From Thiogranum sp963752745 (GTDB taxonomy: Bacteria > Pseudomonadota > Gammaproteobacteria > DSM-19610), in contig CAVWAK010000034.1 in assembly GCA_963752745.1 (NCBI GenBank), positions 1 through 64,000 of the forward strand: a DNA stretch of 64,000 nucleotides, read 5' to 3'. Below, piece by piece: positions 15,787-24,797 of the stretch (the first letter of the stretch is position 1; each line of letters opens with the position of its first letter). The position numbers and the translations under genes are program-made. Below the pieces are notes generated by a model. The model searched no databases, had not been told where the DNA came from, and worked only from the letters and a program-made list of their open reading frames with translations.

Positions 15787-18700
15787 ATGGCTCGACAAAC
15801 CATGGGAGCGGCAAAAAAGCTTATTGATAAGAAGGTGTTGCGGACGTTCGTTCCGATTAATGCACTATCTTCTGTCCACCTTGAAGAAGTTTCCAAAAAA
15901 GCCATTATTGAAGATGTCCGATCTGGAACGTACGTTTTCAAGCGCGGCGACCGTGATTACCAGACATTTTTTCTGCTCGACGGCAAACTGGAGTTCGTTG
16001 ACGAAAAACGCCAAGTAGTCAGCAGCATTGTGGCCGGTTCGGAGAATGCCCGGCACCCATTGGCCCACAAACAACCGCGTCAGCTGGGTGCGCGCGCCGC
16101 CGGGAAGGTGACCGTGGCGCGAATTGATTCCAGCTTGCTGGATGTGTTGTTGACCTGGGATGAATCATCCGGGTATGACGTCAAGGAAATCGATGCTCAG
16201 GACGACGGCGACTGGATGACGCGTATGTTGCAGTCGCAAGCCTTCCTGCAGCTGCCACCATCCAATATTCACCAGCTGTTGATGCGTCTTGAGGCTGTAT
16301 CAGTCAGTGCCGGCGATGTAATTGTCCGCCAGGGTGAGGACGGAGATTATTTCTATATTGTCAAAACTGGCCGTATGGCTGTGACTCGCAAGGCCTCGGC
16401 GCGTAGCAAGGAAGTGTTGCTGGCCGAGCTGGGCGAGGGTGCCTGTTTTGGCGAAGAAGCCCTGGTTTCCGGAACCAAGCGTAATGCATCGGTGATGATG
16501 ATCACCGACGGTTCCCTGATGAGGCTATCGAAAGCGGATTTCAATGAGCTGCTGTGTGCTTCACTGGTGCATGAGGCAGATTATGAAGGTGCGCAGAAGC
16601 TGGTTGCCAAAGGCGCTCAATGGCTGGACGTTCGCCTGCCCGGTGAGTTTGAAAACCAGGCGATCAAGGGCAGTATCAATGTCCCATTGTCGGCGCTGCG
16701 TGAACAGTGCGAGGATCTTGATGCCGATACTGACTATATAATCTGCTGTGATACCGGTCGTCGAAGTGCCGCAGGTGCTTTTGTGCTGAGTCAGCGCGGC
16801 TTCAATGTCTATACATTGAAAAACGGTCTTATGGATGTTCCCGATAATGTTTTGACGGTGCAGAACCTTCCGGAGGAGCCTGCGCCTGCTAAAGATGCAG
16901 ATATCATCCCGTTCGAGTCCGAGGCCAGAGCAGGCAATGGCACCGATTCCGGTAAAGCAAGTGCGTCGAATGATGGCGAGCAGGAAGTGGACGCCTTATT
17001 AATCGACAAACTCGCAGCATCGGAAGCCGACAAGCTGGCGCTGGAGAAACAGTTTGAGGAAGTGGTTGCTGAGCGCGATGTCGCACGCCAGGAATTAACG
17101 GAGCTGGGTTCAGAGCAGCAGGCACACAAGGCAGATCTGGGAAAGATTCAGTTGGACGTTGAGGAGCTGCGCAAGCAGCTTGCAGAAGCGGAACAACAAT
17201 TGACTGCTGGCAGTAAGGAAAAGCAGGCCTTACAGGATAAGCTGGATGAGCGTAATGCCGGGATTAAGGCTGAAAAGCAAAAATTAACATCAGTTGAGAC
17301 CGATAAGCAGTGCCTGCAGGAGGAACTGGCCGGTCTTCAGCAGACACTTACGCATATCCAGTCGTCGTCGGAAGGGCGTGACGATGCACTGCACAAGGAG
17401 CTGGAACGAATGTCCGGCCGTCTTGCCGAAGAGCGGCAGGTGCACAGCCGGCAATCGGGCGAACTCCAGGATGAGTTGGCCAAAATTCGGGCTGACTATA
17501 CACAACTGGGGCAGCGTACCAGTCAGGTTGCGGGTGAGCGTGATGCTGCAGTTGTTTCGCTTGATGAACTTCATAGTGATCTTTCCGAGGCCCGGAAGCA
17601 GCTTGAGGCGGCTGGTGAAGAGCGACAGCTGCTGGAGCAGCGGTTAAAAGACGCCGACGAACAGGTCGGTACAGAACAATCAAATGCCAGCGAACTGCAG
17701 GAACAATTGCAGCAAGCAAAACAAAAGGCGGATGAGCAGCTCGAACAAGTCCGTGCCGAGCTGGGTAAAGAGACTGATAACCTCGAGCAACAGATCGGCA
17801 TCCTCGAAGAACGGCTGGAGGATACGCACAAGACCTCCGGAAGCGACCAGGAGGCATTAAGCCAGCGCCTGGAGTCTGTGCAGCAGGAGCTGGAGGCAGA
17901 GCAGAACCATCATCGCGATCAGGTGGAAAAACGTGAACAACTCGAACAACAGCTGAGTGAACTACAGCAGCAGCTGGACGTTGCCGGGCAGGAATCTGGT
18001 CAGCAGCTGGAACAAATTCGCAGTGAAGCGGCGCTCGAGAAAGCGGGCCTGGATCAATGCCTGGAGAGTTTGCAGCAGGAGCTGGATGGCAGGCAGCAGC
18101 AGGCCGAACAGCTGCAGGAAAGTCACAGTTTGCTGGAAGATCAACTGGCTGAGCTGCAGCAGCAAGTCCAGGAAAAGGACAAACAGCTACAGCAGGTCGA
18201 TGCTACTTTGCAGCAGCGCGAACAAGGCGAGTCTGACAATGATGCGTTGCGCACCAGGCTTGATGAAAGTGAGGCGCGGAGCGCAACGCTGGATTCAGAG
18301 CTGGATGCCGAACGTACACGCTACGCAGAGGCTGAGCAACGCATTGCCGAGCTTAATGACAAGTTGGTAGCCACAGACAAGGATCACGAAGCTGATATCG
18401 CCAGTACCCGAGAGGCCATGAGTCGGGCGCAGAATGAAGCTGATAATATCAAGCGAGAGCAGACTCGCCTGATGGAAGCGAATCGCAAGCTTGAGCGTAA
18501 CCTTGAGCGTGAGCGCCATGAGCATGAGTCAGAGGTGCATCGTCTGCGAAAAGAGCTCAAGAATATGGCGGGTGAGTCGAGCGCCGGGTTGGAGGCGGAA
18601 CTGGACGCATTGCAGGATAAAATCAAGCAGGATATGCGGGCGCGAGATGATCTCGAAATCAAGCTTGGTGAACGTAGTGCACAGGTATATGATTTCAAGG

Positions 18701-20757
18701 CGGATATAGAAAAACTGGCACTGCAACTTACGCAGGCGCAAGAGAGTGCGCGTCAGGCCGAGCAGCAACTGCTGGAAACATCACAACTGGCCAATGAGGA
18801 AATGGCGGTACGTATCGAGGCAGAGGAAAAAGCGCAGGCTGCATTGCGTGATGAGCTGGCTTCAGTAATTACTGAGCGCAACCAGAGTCAGGAACTGCTA
18901 ACCGTACAGCAGCATGAGCTTGAAGAATTGCACACCGGCCTGGAATCTGCGAGTCAGGCACTATCTGAAAGCAACAGTTCAGCGAATACTTTAGAAGCAC
19001 AGGTCAGCAAGTTGTCTGCCGAGCGGGATTCGGCGCTGGAGAACCAGGAGCGCATCCAGCAGGACCTTGATCAGTTGCGCGCGGAAGCCGAGGTAACGCG
19101 TGGTCTGGTGGATATGCAGTTGCCTGCAGGTGAAGTCGATTCGGTACTGCGTGAAGAGCTGGAGCAGGCAAAGAAAAATGTTGATGTGGCCGTCCGTCTT
19201 CGTGGCCAGGCAGAGGACAGAACTTATGCGCTTGAGTCCGAGCTGGAAGAGTTACGTGGCCGGCTGAGCGAGGTTGAGAAAGAATCTACTGAGTCATTGC
19301 CAGAGGGGCATATCCCCTCTCTGGATGATGGTGATCCTTCCGCTGCTGCGCTATTGGTTACAGAATATCCTGTTGATGCTGATAACGATAGTCCAGCTGC
19401 AACGGTTCTTCTGGAAGATGAGGAAAATGTTGCCCAAATATCTATTGGTTCGGAAACTGTATCGAGCCAGTCTGGCGGACGAAAAGGGCTTGTATATGGT
19501 GTACTGATAGCAGTAATGGTAGCTGTGGGCAGCGGTGTTTGGTGGTTTTACAATCGGCCGTTAACGTCTACCGGCGTAAAGACGTCTGATCTACCGGTCG
19601 CCGACGCCAGCACACCAGCTTATCCTGAAGCGGTTGCTGACAACGATACGGATGATAAGCAGGCCGAAAGTAATGCCGAAGTGCAGACGCCAGCTTTTCC
19701 CGGGAAGGATTCGCGGTCACTGGTAGAGTCTACGAATTTACCCGTCCCTGCATCCAGGCAGGAAATGAAAACTGAATCGCCGCAGCAGGATAAGCCGGAG
19801 ATGAGCAAAGTTCCGGCTGAGGCAGAGGACGCTGAAAAGAAGACGGCGAAACCGCGAGTTATTCCGAGTTTCGCCAAAGGCGGGGTTGACCGAATGATTG
19901 GTAAGATGTCGTCCGGTAAAGAGGAAGTTTCTGGTGCGAGTGGGCTTTCCGAAGCAATCCCGAAAGTTGCTGCCGGAACCGAACCTGAAGATGCAGTGCC
20001 GGCGCCGGCAAAGCCGCAGCCCGTCAGAACATATAGCCAGCCGTTGTCAATTGGTGGTAGAGGGCCAACGATAGTGGAGCTTCGGGCGGATTCATTTGAC
20101 ATGGGAAGCAGCTCGACTTCGGCTAATTTTGACGAGCGACCGCGGCATAAAGTCGATTTGCGGTCGTTCGCTATCAGCAAGCGCGAAATCACCTTCGACG
20201 AGTACAGCAAGTTTGCTAATGCCACGGGACGCAGGCGGCCGGCTGATGAAGGCTGGGGTCGCGGGCAGCGGCCGGTTATTAATGTCAGTTGGCAGGATGC
20301 AGTGGCTTATACCGAGTGGTTATCGGAGCAAACTGGCAGTTACTATCGTTTGCCCACGGAGGCTGAATGGGAGTTTGCCGCAAGTGCCGGTAGCGAAGCG
20401 CGTTTCTGGTGGGGGAACGATGTCGGTAGCCGGAATGCCAATTGCTTTGACTGTGGTAGTGAATGGTCCGGCGTAAAAACAGCGCCGGTCGGCAGCTTCA
20501 GTGCAAGTGACTATGCTGTTCAGGATATGCTGGGGAATGTAATGGAATGGGTGCAGGACTGTTATCAGAAAAGCTATAATCCGGCTCCAGCAGATGGCAG
20601 CGCGGTCATTACTGCAGGCGACTGTAAGCAACGCGTTGTCAGGGGCGGTGGGTTCGATAGTCCGGCTGACAGTGTGCGCTCCGCGAGTCGTGATTCCCGC
20701 GTCGAGACATCACGGCTGGATAATCTTGGTTTTCGGGTTGTCAAGGCGGCTCATTAG
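15787..20757 (+). CDS. Giant cNMP-binding / rhodanese / coiled-coil / membrane / SUMF1-like protein
   Basis: A 1656-residue single frame. Domains: a divergent cNMP-binding domain (about 20-120); a second, well-formed one (about 140-255: GDVIVRQGEDGDYFYIVKTG, then GEGACFGEEALVSG); a rhodanese domain (about 265-355) with active-site loop C321-DTGRRS; a very long Glu/Gln/Leu coiled coil (about 400-1180); one membrane span (about 1235-1256); a charged Pro/Ser linker; and a SUMF1/FGE-like domain (about 1429-1656: DMGSSS, YRLPTEAEWEFAA, GNVMEWVQDC, RVVRGG). With an inside N-terminus, the nucleotide-binding and rhodanese parts are cytoplasmic and the SUMF1-like part periplasmic. The latter lacks the cysteine pair of true formylglycine-generating enzymes, so it is probably a binding module. 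A cAMP-receptor gene is also present at 32.5 kb. Function unknown. Confidence 0.85.
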   Translation: MARQTMGAAKKLIDKKVLRTFVPINALSSVHLEEVSKKAIIEDVRSGTYVFKRGDRDYQTFFLLDGKLEFVDEKRQVVSSIVAGSENARHPLAHKQPRQLGARAAGKVTVARIDSSLLDVLLTWDESSGYDVKEIDAQDDGDWMTRMLQSQAFLQLPPSNIHQLLMRLEAVSVSAGDVIVRQGEDGDYFYIVKTGRMAVTRKASARSKEVLLAELGEGACFGEEALVSGTKRNASVMMITDGSLMRLSKADFNELLCASLVHEADYEGAQKLVAKGAQWLDVRLPGEFENQAIKGSINVPLSALREQCEDLDADTDYIICCDTGRRSAAGAFVLSQRGFNVYTLKNGLMDVPDNVLTVQNLPEEPAPAKDADIIPFESEARAGNGTDSGKASASNDGEQEVDALLIDKLAASEADKLALEKQFEEVVAERDVARQELTELGSEQQAHKADLGKIQLDVEELRKQLAEAEQQLTAGSKEKQALQDKLDERNAGIKAEKQKLTSVETDKQCLQEELAGLQQTLTHIQSSSEGRDDALHKELERMSGRLAEERQVHSRQSGELQDELAKIRADYTQLGQRTSQVAGERDAAVVSLDELHSDLSEARKQLEAAGEERQLLEQRLKDADEQVGTEQSNASELQEQLQQAKQKADEQLEQVRAELGKETDNLEQQIGILEERLEDTHKTSGSDQEALSQRLESVQQELEAEQNHHRDQVEKREQLEQQLSELQQQLDVAGQESGQQLEQIRSEAALEKAGLDQCLESLQQELDGRQQQAEQLQESHSLLEDQLAELQQQVQEKDKQLQQVDATLQQREQGESDNDALRTRLDESEARSATLDSELDAERTRYAEAEQRIAELNDKLVATDKDHEADIASTREAMSRAQNEADNIKREQTRLMEANRKLERNLERERHEHESEVHRLRKELKNMAGESSAGLEAELDALQDKIKQDMRARDDLEIKLGERSAQVYDFKADIEKLALQLTQAQESARQAEQQLLETSQLANEEMAVRIEAEEKAQAALRDELASVITERNQSQELLTVQQHELEELHTGLESASQALSESNSSANTLEAQVSKLSAERDSALENQERIQQDLDQLRAEAEVTRGLVDMQLPAGEVDSVLREELEQAKKNVDVAVRLRGQAEDRTYALESELEELRGRLSEVEKESTESLPEGHIPSLDDGDPSAAALLVTEYPVDADNDSPAATVLLEDEENVAQISIGSETVSSQSGGRKGLVYGVLIAVMVAVGSGVWWFYNRPLTSTGVKTSDLPVADASTPAYPEAVADNDTDDKQAESNAEVQTPAFPGKDSRSLVESTNLPVPASRQEMKTESPQQDKPEMSKVPAEAEDAEKKTAKPRVIPSFAKGGVDRMIGKMSSGKEEVSGASGLSEAIPKVAAGTEPEDAVPAPAKPQPVRTYSQPLSIGGRGPTIVELRADSFDMGSSSTSANFDERPRHKVDLRSFAISKREITFDEYSKFANATGRRRPADEGWGRGQRPVINVSWQDAVAYTEWLSEQTGSYYRLPTEAEWEFAASAGSEARFWWGNDVGSRNANCFDCGSEWSGVKTAPVGSFSASDYAVQDMLGNVMEWVQDCYQKSYNPAPADGSAVITAGDCKQRVVRGGGFDSPADSVRSASRDSRVETSRLDNLGFRVVKAAH

Positions 20758-20826
20758 TGACGCTTCTGAAAGGCAGGCTGCTGTCATAATTGCATTTCCG
20801 ATGCCAGGGACATAACCTGCGCATCC

Positions 20827-21723
20827 ATGCCACGTATACTCGCTGTCGGTATTGCTACCCTTGATATCATCAATGAAGTCGCCGCTTATCCGTTGGAGGA
20901 CGCGGAGCTGCGGGCGTTTTCACAGGTTGTTCGGCGTGGCGGTAATGCGACCAATACCCTGGTCGTGCTAAGCCAGCTGGGCCATCAGTGTGTCTGGGGT
21001 GGTGTACTGGTCGATGAACCCGACACGCATGTTGTACTGGATGATCTCGAGCGGTATGGCATCAACATTGACTACTGTGAAAGACTGGGGGCCGGAAAAT
21101 TACCAACGTCGTATATTACCCTCAGCCGTTCCAGCGGCTCCCGCACGATTGTTCATTTCCGTGATTTGCCAGAGTACAGCAGCACCGCTTTCGAGCAAAT
21201 ACCGTTGGAATCCTTTGATTGGGTACATTTTGAAGGCCGAAATGTTGCTGAAACCCTGTTGATGATGCAGCGTGTCCATAGACGAGCTCCGCATCTGCCT
21301 GTATCCCTGGAGATTGAAAAAGCGCGTGAGGGTATAGAACGACTGTTTCCATTGGCACGTTTGCTATTGGTGTCGTCAGACTATATGCGCGAAAGTGAAC
21401 CCGCAGACCGGCTTCAGATAATAAGGCAGCAGGCGCCACAGGCAGACCTGGTGTGTACGCTCGGCGGAAAAGGTGCCATTGGGCTAACCCGGCAAGGTCA
21501 GTGCTGCAGCGTACCCGCCTGTTTTCCGGCGAAGGTGTTGGATACGCTTGCTGCAGGTGACACCTTTAATGCAGGCATGATTGACAGTCTGTGTCGGCGG
21601 CATGATCTGGAGCATGCCATGCGGTTTGCTTCGAAACTGGCTGGAAAGAAGTGTGGCCAGTCGGGTTTGCACGGGCTGCAGATTCCCCGACATGTAGGTG
21701 GGGACGACTGTGGCAAGCATTGA
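20827..21723 (+). CDS. PfkB-family sugar kinase, ketohexokinase-like
   Basis: A 298-residue ribokinase-fold kinase. RRGGNATNTLVVLSQLG near residue 38 is the first PfkB signature, and DTLAAGDTFNAGM near 239 is the second, with the catalytic Asp of AAGD. The overall pattern is closest to ketohexokinase/fructokinase-like PfkB proteins, which phosphorylate ketohexoses or related sugars with ATP; the exact substrate cannot be read. It follows the giant gene by 69 bases and overlaps the start of a Rieske gene, so the kinase and Rieske protein are probably co-translated. Confidence 0.82.
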   Translation: MPRILAVGIATLDIINEVAAYPLEDAELRAFSQVVRRGGNATNTLVVLSQLGHQCVWGGVLVDEPDTHVVLDDLERYGINIDYCERLGAGKLPTSYITLSRSSGSRTIVHFRDLPEYSSTAFEQIPLESFDWVHFEGRNVAETLLMMQRVHRRAPHLPVSLEIEKAREGIERLFPLARLLLVSSDYMRESEPADRLQIIRQQAPQADLVCTLGGKGAIGLTRQGQCCSVPACFPAKVLDTLAAGDTFNAGMIDSLCRRHDLEHAMRFASKLAGKKCGQSGLHGLQIPRHVGGDDCGKH

Positions 21724-22063
21724 TCTCTGCGCGCTGTCGGAGATTAGTACGCCCGGTAGCCGTGGATTCAGCATTGATGCGCTGCAAGGGTGTGTTGAAG
21801 TATTCGTTGTACACAGTGGCAATTCCGTGGTCGCCTACCGCAACAGCTGCCCACACACAGGCGGCCCGCTCGACTGGGTGCCGGATCAGTTTCTCAGTAT
21901 CGATAATGACAGGATTCAGTGTGCGACACACGACGCGCTGTTTAGAATCGAGGATGGTGTCTGTATCAAAGGGCCGTGTGCCGGTCAGTCACTGGTGCCG
22001 GTGGCAGTTGAGGTTATTGCCGGGCGTGTAATGCTGAATCCTGATGAGTCAGGCTGCGAGTAA
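21710..22063 (+). CDS. Small Rieske [2Fe-2S] protein
   Basis: A soluble 117-residue Rieske protein. The two cluster-binding boxes are CPHTGGPL (C47, H49) and CATHDALF (C71, H74). There is no signal peptide or membrane anchor, so it resembles the NirD or ferredoxin-component type and not the bc1 subunit. I chose GTG 21710, which follows GGTGGGG; GTG 21698 is also possible. It overlaps the kinase gene and its end overlaps the convergent receiver gene by 15 bases. The electron partner is not in the window. Confidence 0.85.
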   Translation: MASIDLCALSEISTPGSRGFSIDALQGCVEVFVVHSGNSVVAYRNSCPHTGGPLDWVPDQFLSIDNDRIQCATHDALFRIEDGVCIKGPCAGQSLVPVAVEVIAGRVMLNPDESGCE

Positions 22064-22837
22064 CTGGCGAATCATCTGCTTTACCGAGATGGTGTCAAAT
22101 GGCTTATCGCAAATGCCGGATATCCCGGCTTGTTGTACCGCAGATAGTCGACTTTGATCGCCTTCGCTGGTGACCATAAGAATGGGGATTGATCGCTGCG
22201 AGCTTTGTTCGCGGATAAACCGCGTCAGGGCTTCACCATCCATTTCTGGCATGTTGTAATCGGTGACTACCAGATCAAAGAAGCTGGATTCAATTTTACT
22301 GATTGCATCGACGCCGTTTTCTGCGGTCGTGATATCACTGATGCCCAGGTTTCCCAGAACCCGGCTGATGTGTTTGCGTGCCAGCGGACTGTCGTCGACC
22401 ACCAGTGTTTTTAAATCATCCAGAATGATGTCTGCCAGGGCATTTTCGTCGGGCGCAATAAACTCGACAGTGGAGTAAAGTGCCTTGCGCAGGTCGTCTG
22501 GATCGAAAGGTTTTGGCAAGATCGCGATAACGCCGGCCTGGCGGATCGGGTCCAGCATGGAGAACTTGGTTTCACTGGAGATCAGCATGAACGGAACCGC
22601 TTCGAGCCGAGCGTCCTCACGCATACTTTCTACCAGTTCGGCACCGGTCATGTCCGGCAGGTACATGGCGCTAACCACCAGATCAGGCGTGTCGTGCTGC
22701 ATCTGCTCCAGCGCATGTTTGCCACAAGCCTGGTAGAGGATGTTGACTATCCCGAGTTTCTTTAATTCAGCTTCGATTAGTTTGCCTTGCACAGCCGAGG
22801 GTTCGACAATGGCAAGCGTAAGCTCTGAAATATCCAT
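22049..22837 (-). CDS. Tandem receiver-domain protein
   Basis: A 262-residue protein of two CheY-like receivers with no output domain. The N-terminal receiver is degenerate: the acidic pair is reduced (IVEPS) and the phosphoacceptor position is Ala57 (VVSAMYLPDM). The C-terminal receiver has a full set: D147-D148 (VVDDS), acceptor D193 (VVTDYNMPEM) and the lysine of CDKPFD. Such stand-alone proteins work as phosphate sinks or chemotaxis-type adaptors. No kinase gene is adjacent. It overlaps the end of the Rieske gene, so the two transcripts are antisense over 15 bases. Confidence 0.85.
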   Translation of the reverse strand: MDISELTLAIVEPSAVQGKLIEAELKKLGIVNILYQACGKHALEQMQHDTPDLVVSAMYLPDMTGAELVESMREDARLEAVPFMLISSETKFSMLDPIRQAGVIAILPKPFDPDDLRKALYSTVEFIAPDENALADIILDDLKTLVVDDSPLARKHISRVLGNLGISDITTAENGVDAISKIESSFFDLVVTDYNMPEMDGEALTRFIREQSSQRSIPILMVTSEGDQSRLSAVQQAGISGICDKPFDTISVKQMIRQLLAA

Positions 22838-22881
22838 AACAGCCTAGCGGCCGTAGCTGGCGGGTTCTTTACGAGTTGAAC

Positions 22882-22913
22882 AAGGGCTGGCCCTGTTTCC
22901 AGCACCAGCCCTT
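22882..22913. terminator. Hairpin terminator between two minus-strand genes
   Basis: AAGGGCTGG and CCAGCCCTT form a nine-base stem 17 bases after the stop of the 70-residue gene. The T-run is weak on the minus strand, so termination is plausible but not certain. Confidence 0.5.
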
Positions 22914-22929
22914 TGTTTGAAATTCGATT

Positions 22930-23142
22930 TCAGTCTTCGATGGCGCCAATCAGTGCGCTCAGATCGACACTGGCCGGGTTAATAGACCTGCTTGGGGAGG
23001 GTGTGATTTCAACTTCTGCCAGTCGCAGCTCCACCTGGTATTCGGGGTGTGCTCCCTGCTTCCGGGTTTCTAGCGGATGAGGGCAGCTCAGCTCTTCACC
23101 CTGGTATTCCGTACCGCCAGCCATATCAAATATATAGGTCAT
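22930..23142 (-). CDS. Small hypothetical protein (70 residues)
   Basis: I do not recognise this protein. It begins MTYIFDMAGGTEYQGEEL, is acidic toward its end (VDLSALIGAIED), and has a single Cys in SCPHPLE. The start is set by an excellent AAGGAGGT site six bases before ATG 23142; the frame open further upstream to 23292 reads like leader sequence. A hairpin follows the stop. Strong translation signals make it a real gene. Confidence 0.7.
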   Translation of the reverse strand: MTYIFDMAGGTEYQGEELSCPHPLETRKQGAHPEYQVELRLAEVEITPSPSRSINPASVDLSALIGAIED

Positions 23143-23281
23143 GGCACACCTCCTTAAGGTGTAGGCCGCTGCGTGTGCAGCTTTCACTAATGCTATCGGC
23201 GTGACAGGATAAACATTAACCTGCCGCTTGATTGTCACATTGTCCTGTACAGCAAATTGTGTGCCGACGCACAAAAACTCC

Positions 23282-23303
23282 AGGGCGTCCAATTGGACGC
23301 CCT
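23282..23303 (-). terminator. Rho-independent terminator
   Basis: AGGGCGTCCAATTGGACGCCCT is a near-perfect palindrome, and on the minus strand it is followed within a few bases by GTTTTTG. It lies 30 bases after the stop of the glycine-rich membrane protein gene. Confidence 0.8.
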
Positions 23304-23333
23304 TGATTGTTAGAGAGTTTTAGTGAGCTGGTT

Positions 23334-23846
23334 TTAAGGGAATGCTGGTATGGTGGGTTCAATACCGTGCATGTCTGCTTCAGGATGGTGCCTTCTAATC
23401 ATCTTTGTGACGGTTTCGACCTTGCCTTTGGGCACATCGACCATCATCAGCACGTGGCCCTCATTCACGGCCGACTGAAACTCTTTCAGCTGGCTATTGG
23501 GAATGTCGGTGCCAACCATGCCGGCGACCCATGCGCCGATAACCGCGCCTGCAATGGCTGTGACAAGCAGCGTCCAGCCGCCAAGCGCCAGGCCCTCAGG
23601 CGGAAAGGCAAGCGCAACCAGTCCGGCCAGAATACCGGTAGCTCCGCCGACGCTGAGTCCAACCTCCATTCCGTGTACCAGATCGCTGCGTTGCAATAAA
23701 TTGGCCTCTGGCAGGTCGCCAAGCGGGGTACCTTCACGAGCCATGACGTGGATGTGGTGATCATCAATGCGTGCCAGCAGCAACTCGTCGACGACCTGAC
23801 GTGCGCGCGGTACATTGGGCAACAGGAAATAGAGTCTGCGTCTCAT
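23334..23846 (-). CDS. Glycine-zipper membrane protein
   Basis: A 170-residue protein with an N-terminal soluble part (MRRRLYFLLPNVPRARQVVD, a ferredoxin-like alpha-beta pattern), a central Gly/Ala-rich pair of hydrophobic stretches at about 66-117 (glycine-zipper type), and a C-terminal soluble part with VNEGHVLMMVDVPKGKVE. It resembles the DUF1269-like membrane proteins seen near stress genes. ATG 23846 is chosen because GGAGGAAG precedes it; two upstream in-frame ATGs lack a site. A clear terminator follows. No substrate or role is inferred. Confidence 0.75.
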   Translation of the reverse strand: MRRRLYFLLPNVPRARQVVDELLLARIDDHHIHVMAREGTPLGDLPEANLLQRSDLVHGMEVGLSVGGATGILAGLVALAFPPEGLALGGWTLLVTAIAGAVIGAWVAGMVGTDIPNSQLKEFQSAVNEGHVLMMVDVPKGKVETVTKMIRRHHPEADMHGIEPTIPAFP

Positions 23847-23935
23847 GATCTTCCTCCTCATCCACAATCCGGATTGTTTCGGGAACCGCCTGCTAATTAG
23901 ACCCTCATTTTGAGTATAGTTGCTTCACAGGGCTG

Positions 23936-24235
23936 TCAACCCTTGGTGTTATCGAGACGCTCCAGTTGGCGCATCCAGTCTTCGGTTTCAGTCCAGATTT
24001 CAGGGGTTTGACTGTCCTCGCGATCGACGTCCATGGAGCCGGTCCAGTCTTCCGGTGGTGCAATGGGTACCGGGTGCATGTATTCCCAGGTCTCGGCATC
24101 CAGCTCCTCGAGGGTGCCGTCGTAGTACTGCAACTCCAGGGTATCGTCGTCGAGGTCCTGGGCAACCACTTCAAAGGTGTCTCCAATGGTGTTCTTGTAC
24201 CAATCGCCGATCCGCGGGGTGGGCTCTAAAGTCAT
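23936..24235 (-). CDS. Small acidic conserved protein, DUF6763-like
   Basis: A 99-residue acidic protein. It reads PRIGDWYKNTIGDTFEVVAQ, then DDDTLELQYYDGTLEELDAE and W-rich segments. I associate it with the gammaproteobacterial family DUF6763 from memory of this pattern, with moderate certainty; the function is unknown. The start at ATG 24235 follows GGAGGT. It is divergent from the hydroxyacid-dehydrogenase-like gene, 163 bases away. Confidence 0.65.
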   Translation of the reverse strand: MTLEPTPRIGDWYKNTIGDTFEVVAQDLDDDTLELQYYDGTLEELDAETWEYMHPVPIAPPEDWTGSMDVDREDSQTPEIWTETEDWMRQLERLDNTKG

Positions 24236-24398
24236 AGCGGGTTTACCTCCATGAATAAACTGCTGATACTTGGCAGCCGGGAGGCTTTCTCGATGTGTGT
24301 TGAGCGAGCCACCCTGCCTGTTACGACCTTTTTTGGTTATAGGCGTATAAATCTGCTTTTGCAAGCAGGCAGTTTTCGTTCCAGACGAGAGGTTGTTA

Positions 24399-24797
24399 AT
24401 GGCTATAAAAATTGTGGTATTAGACAGCAGACTCCTGCCGACGGGTGTCGATTTTCCGCCCTTGGATGCGGATAAATACGGTTGGGAGCAATACCCGCAA
24501 TTACAGGGGAATGACATCGCTGAGCGATGCTGGCGGGCCGATATCGTTGTCTCGCTCGATTCAGCTATCAGCGCTTCGGAACTCGAGAAAATGATCAAAA
24601 TCGGTTTGCTGGTCTGTGCCGGCCCGGCCTGTGAGCGAGTCGACCAGGCAGCAGTGGCGGCGCGTGGGGTCGAGCTTTTGGCTTTTCCAGAGGTTCAGTA
24701 TGGCACCAGGGCCGACGCACAGGATCTGTGTAACCGGGTGGCAGCGGCGATTAATCACTATATTCGTAACTATGAAACGGGTGGGTCAATAGTTTGA
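24399..24797 (+). CDS. Stand-alone N-terminal domain of a D-2-hydroxyacid dehydrogenase
   Basis: A 132-residue protein matching only the outer catalytic domain of D-2-hydroxyacid (glycerate-type) dehydrogenases: IKIVVLDSRLLPTGVDF, EQYPQLQGNDIAERCWRADI, IGLLVCAGPACERVDQAAVA. The NAD-binding domain that should follow is absent, and the next gene is DjlA, not a broken remainder. Either it is a truncated gene or a domain reused as a binding protein. It ends overlapping the TTG start of djlA (TTGA), so djlA translation may be coupled to it. Confidence 0.7.
   Translation: MAIKIVVLDSRLLPTGVDFPPLDADKYGWEQYPQLQGNDIAERCWRADIVVSLDSAISASELEKMIKIGLLVCAGPACERVDQAAVAARGVELLAFPEVQYGTRADAQDLCNRVAAAINHYIRNYETGGSIV

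Noticed and set aside
17348..17857. Minus-strand frame inside the coiled-coil region
   Set aside because: Antisense shadow of the Gln/Glu-rich coiled coil, with biased Arg/Ala/His composition.
18295..18768. Further minus frames in the coiled coil
   Set aside because: Same reason; no ribosome sites or protein-like motifs.
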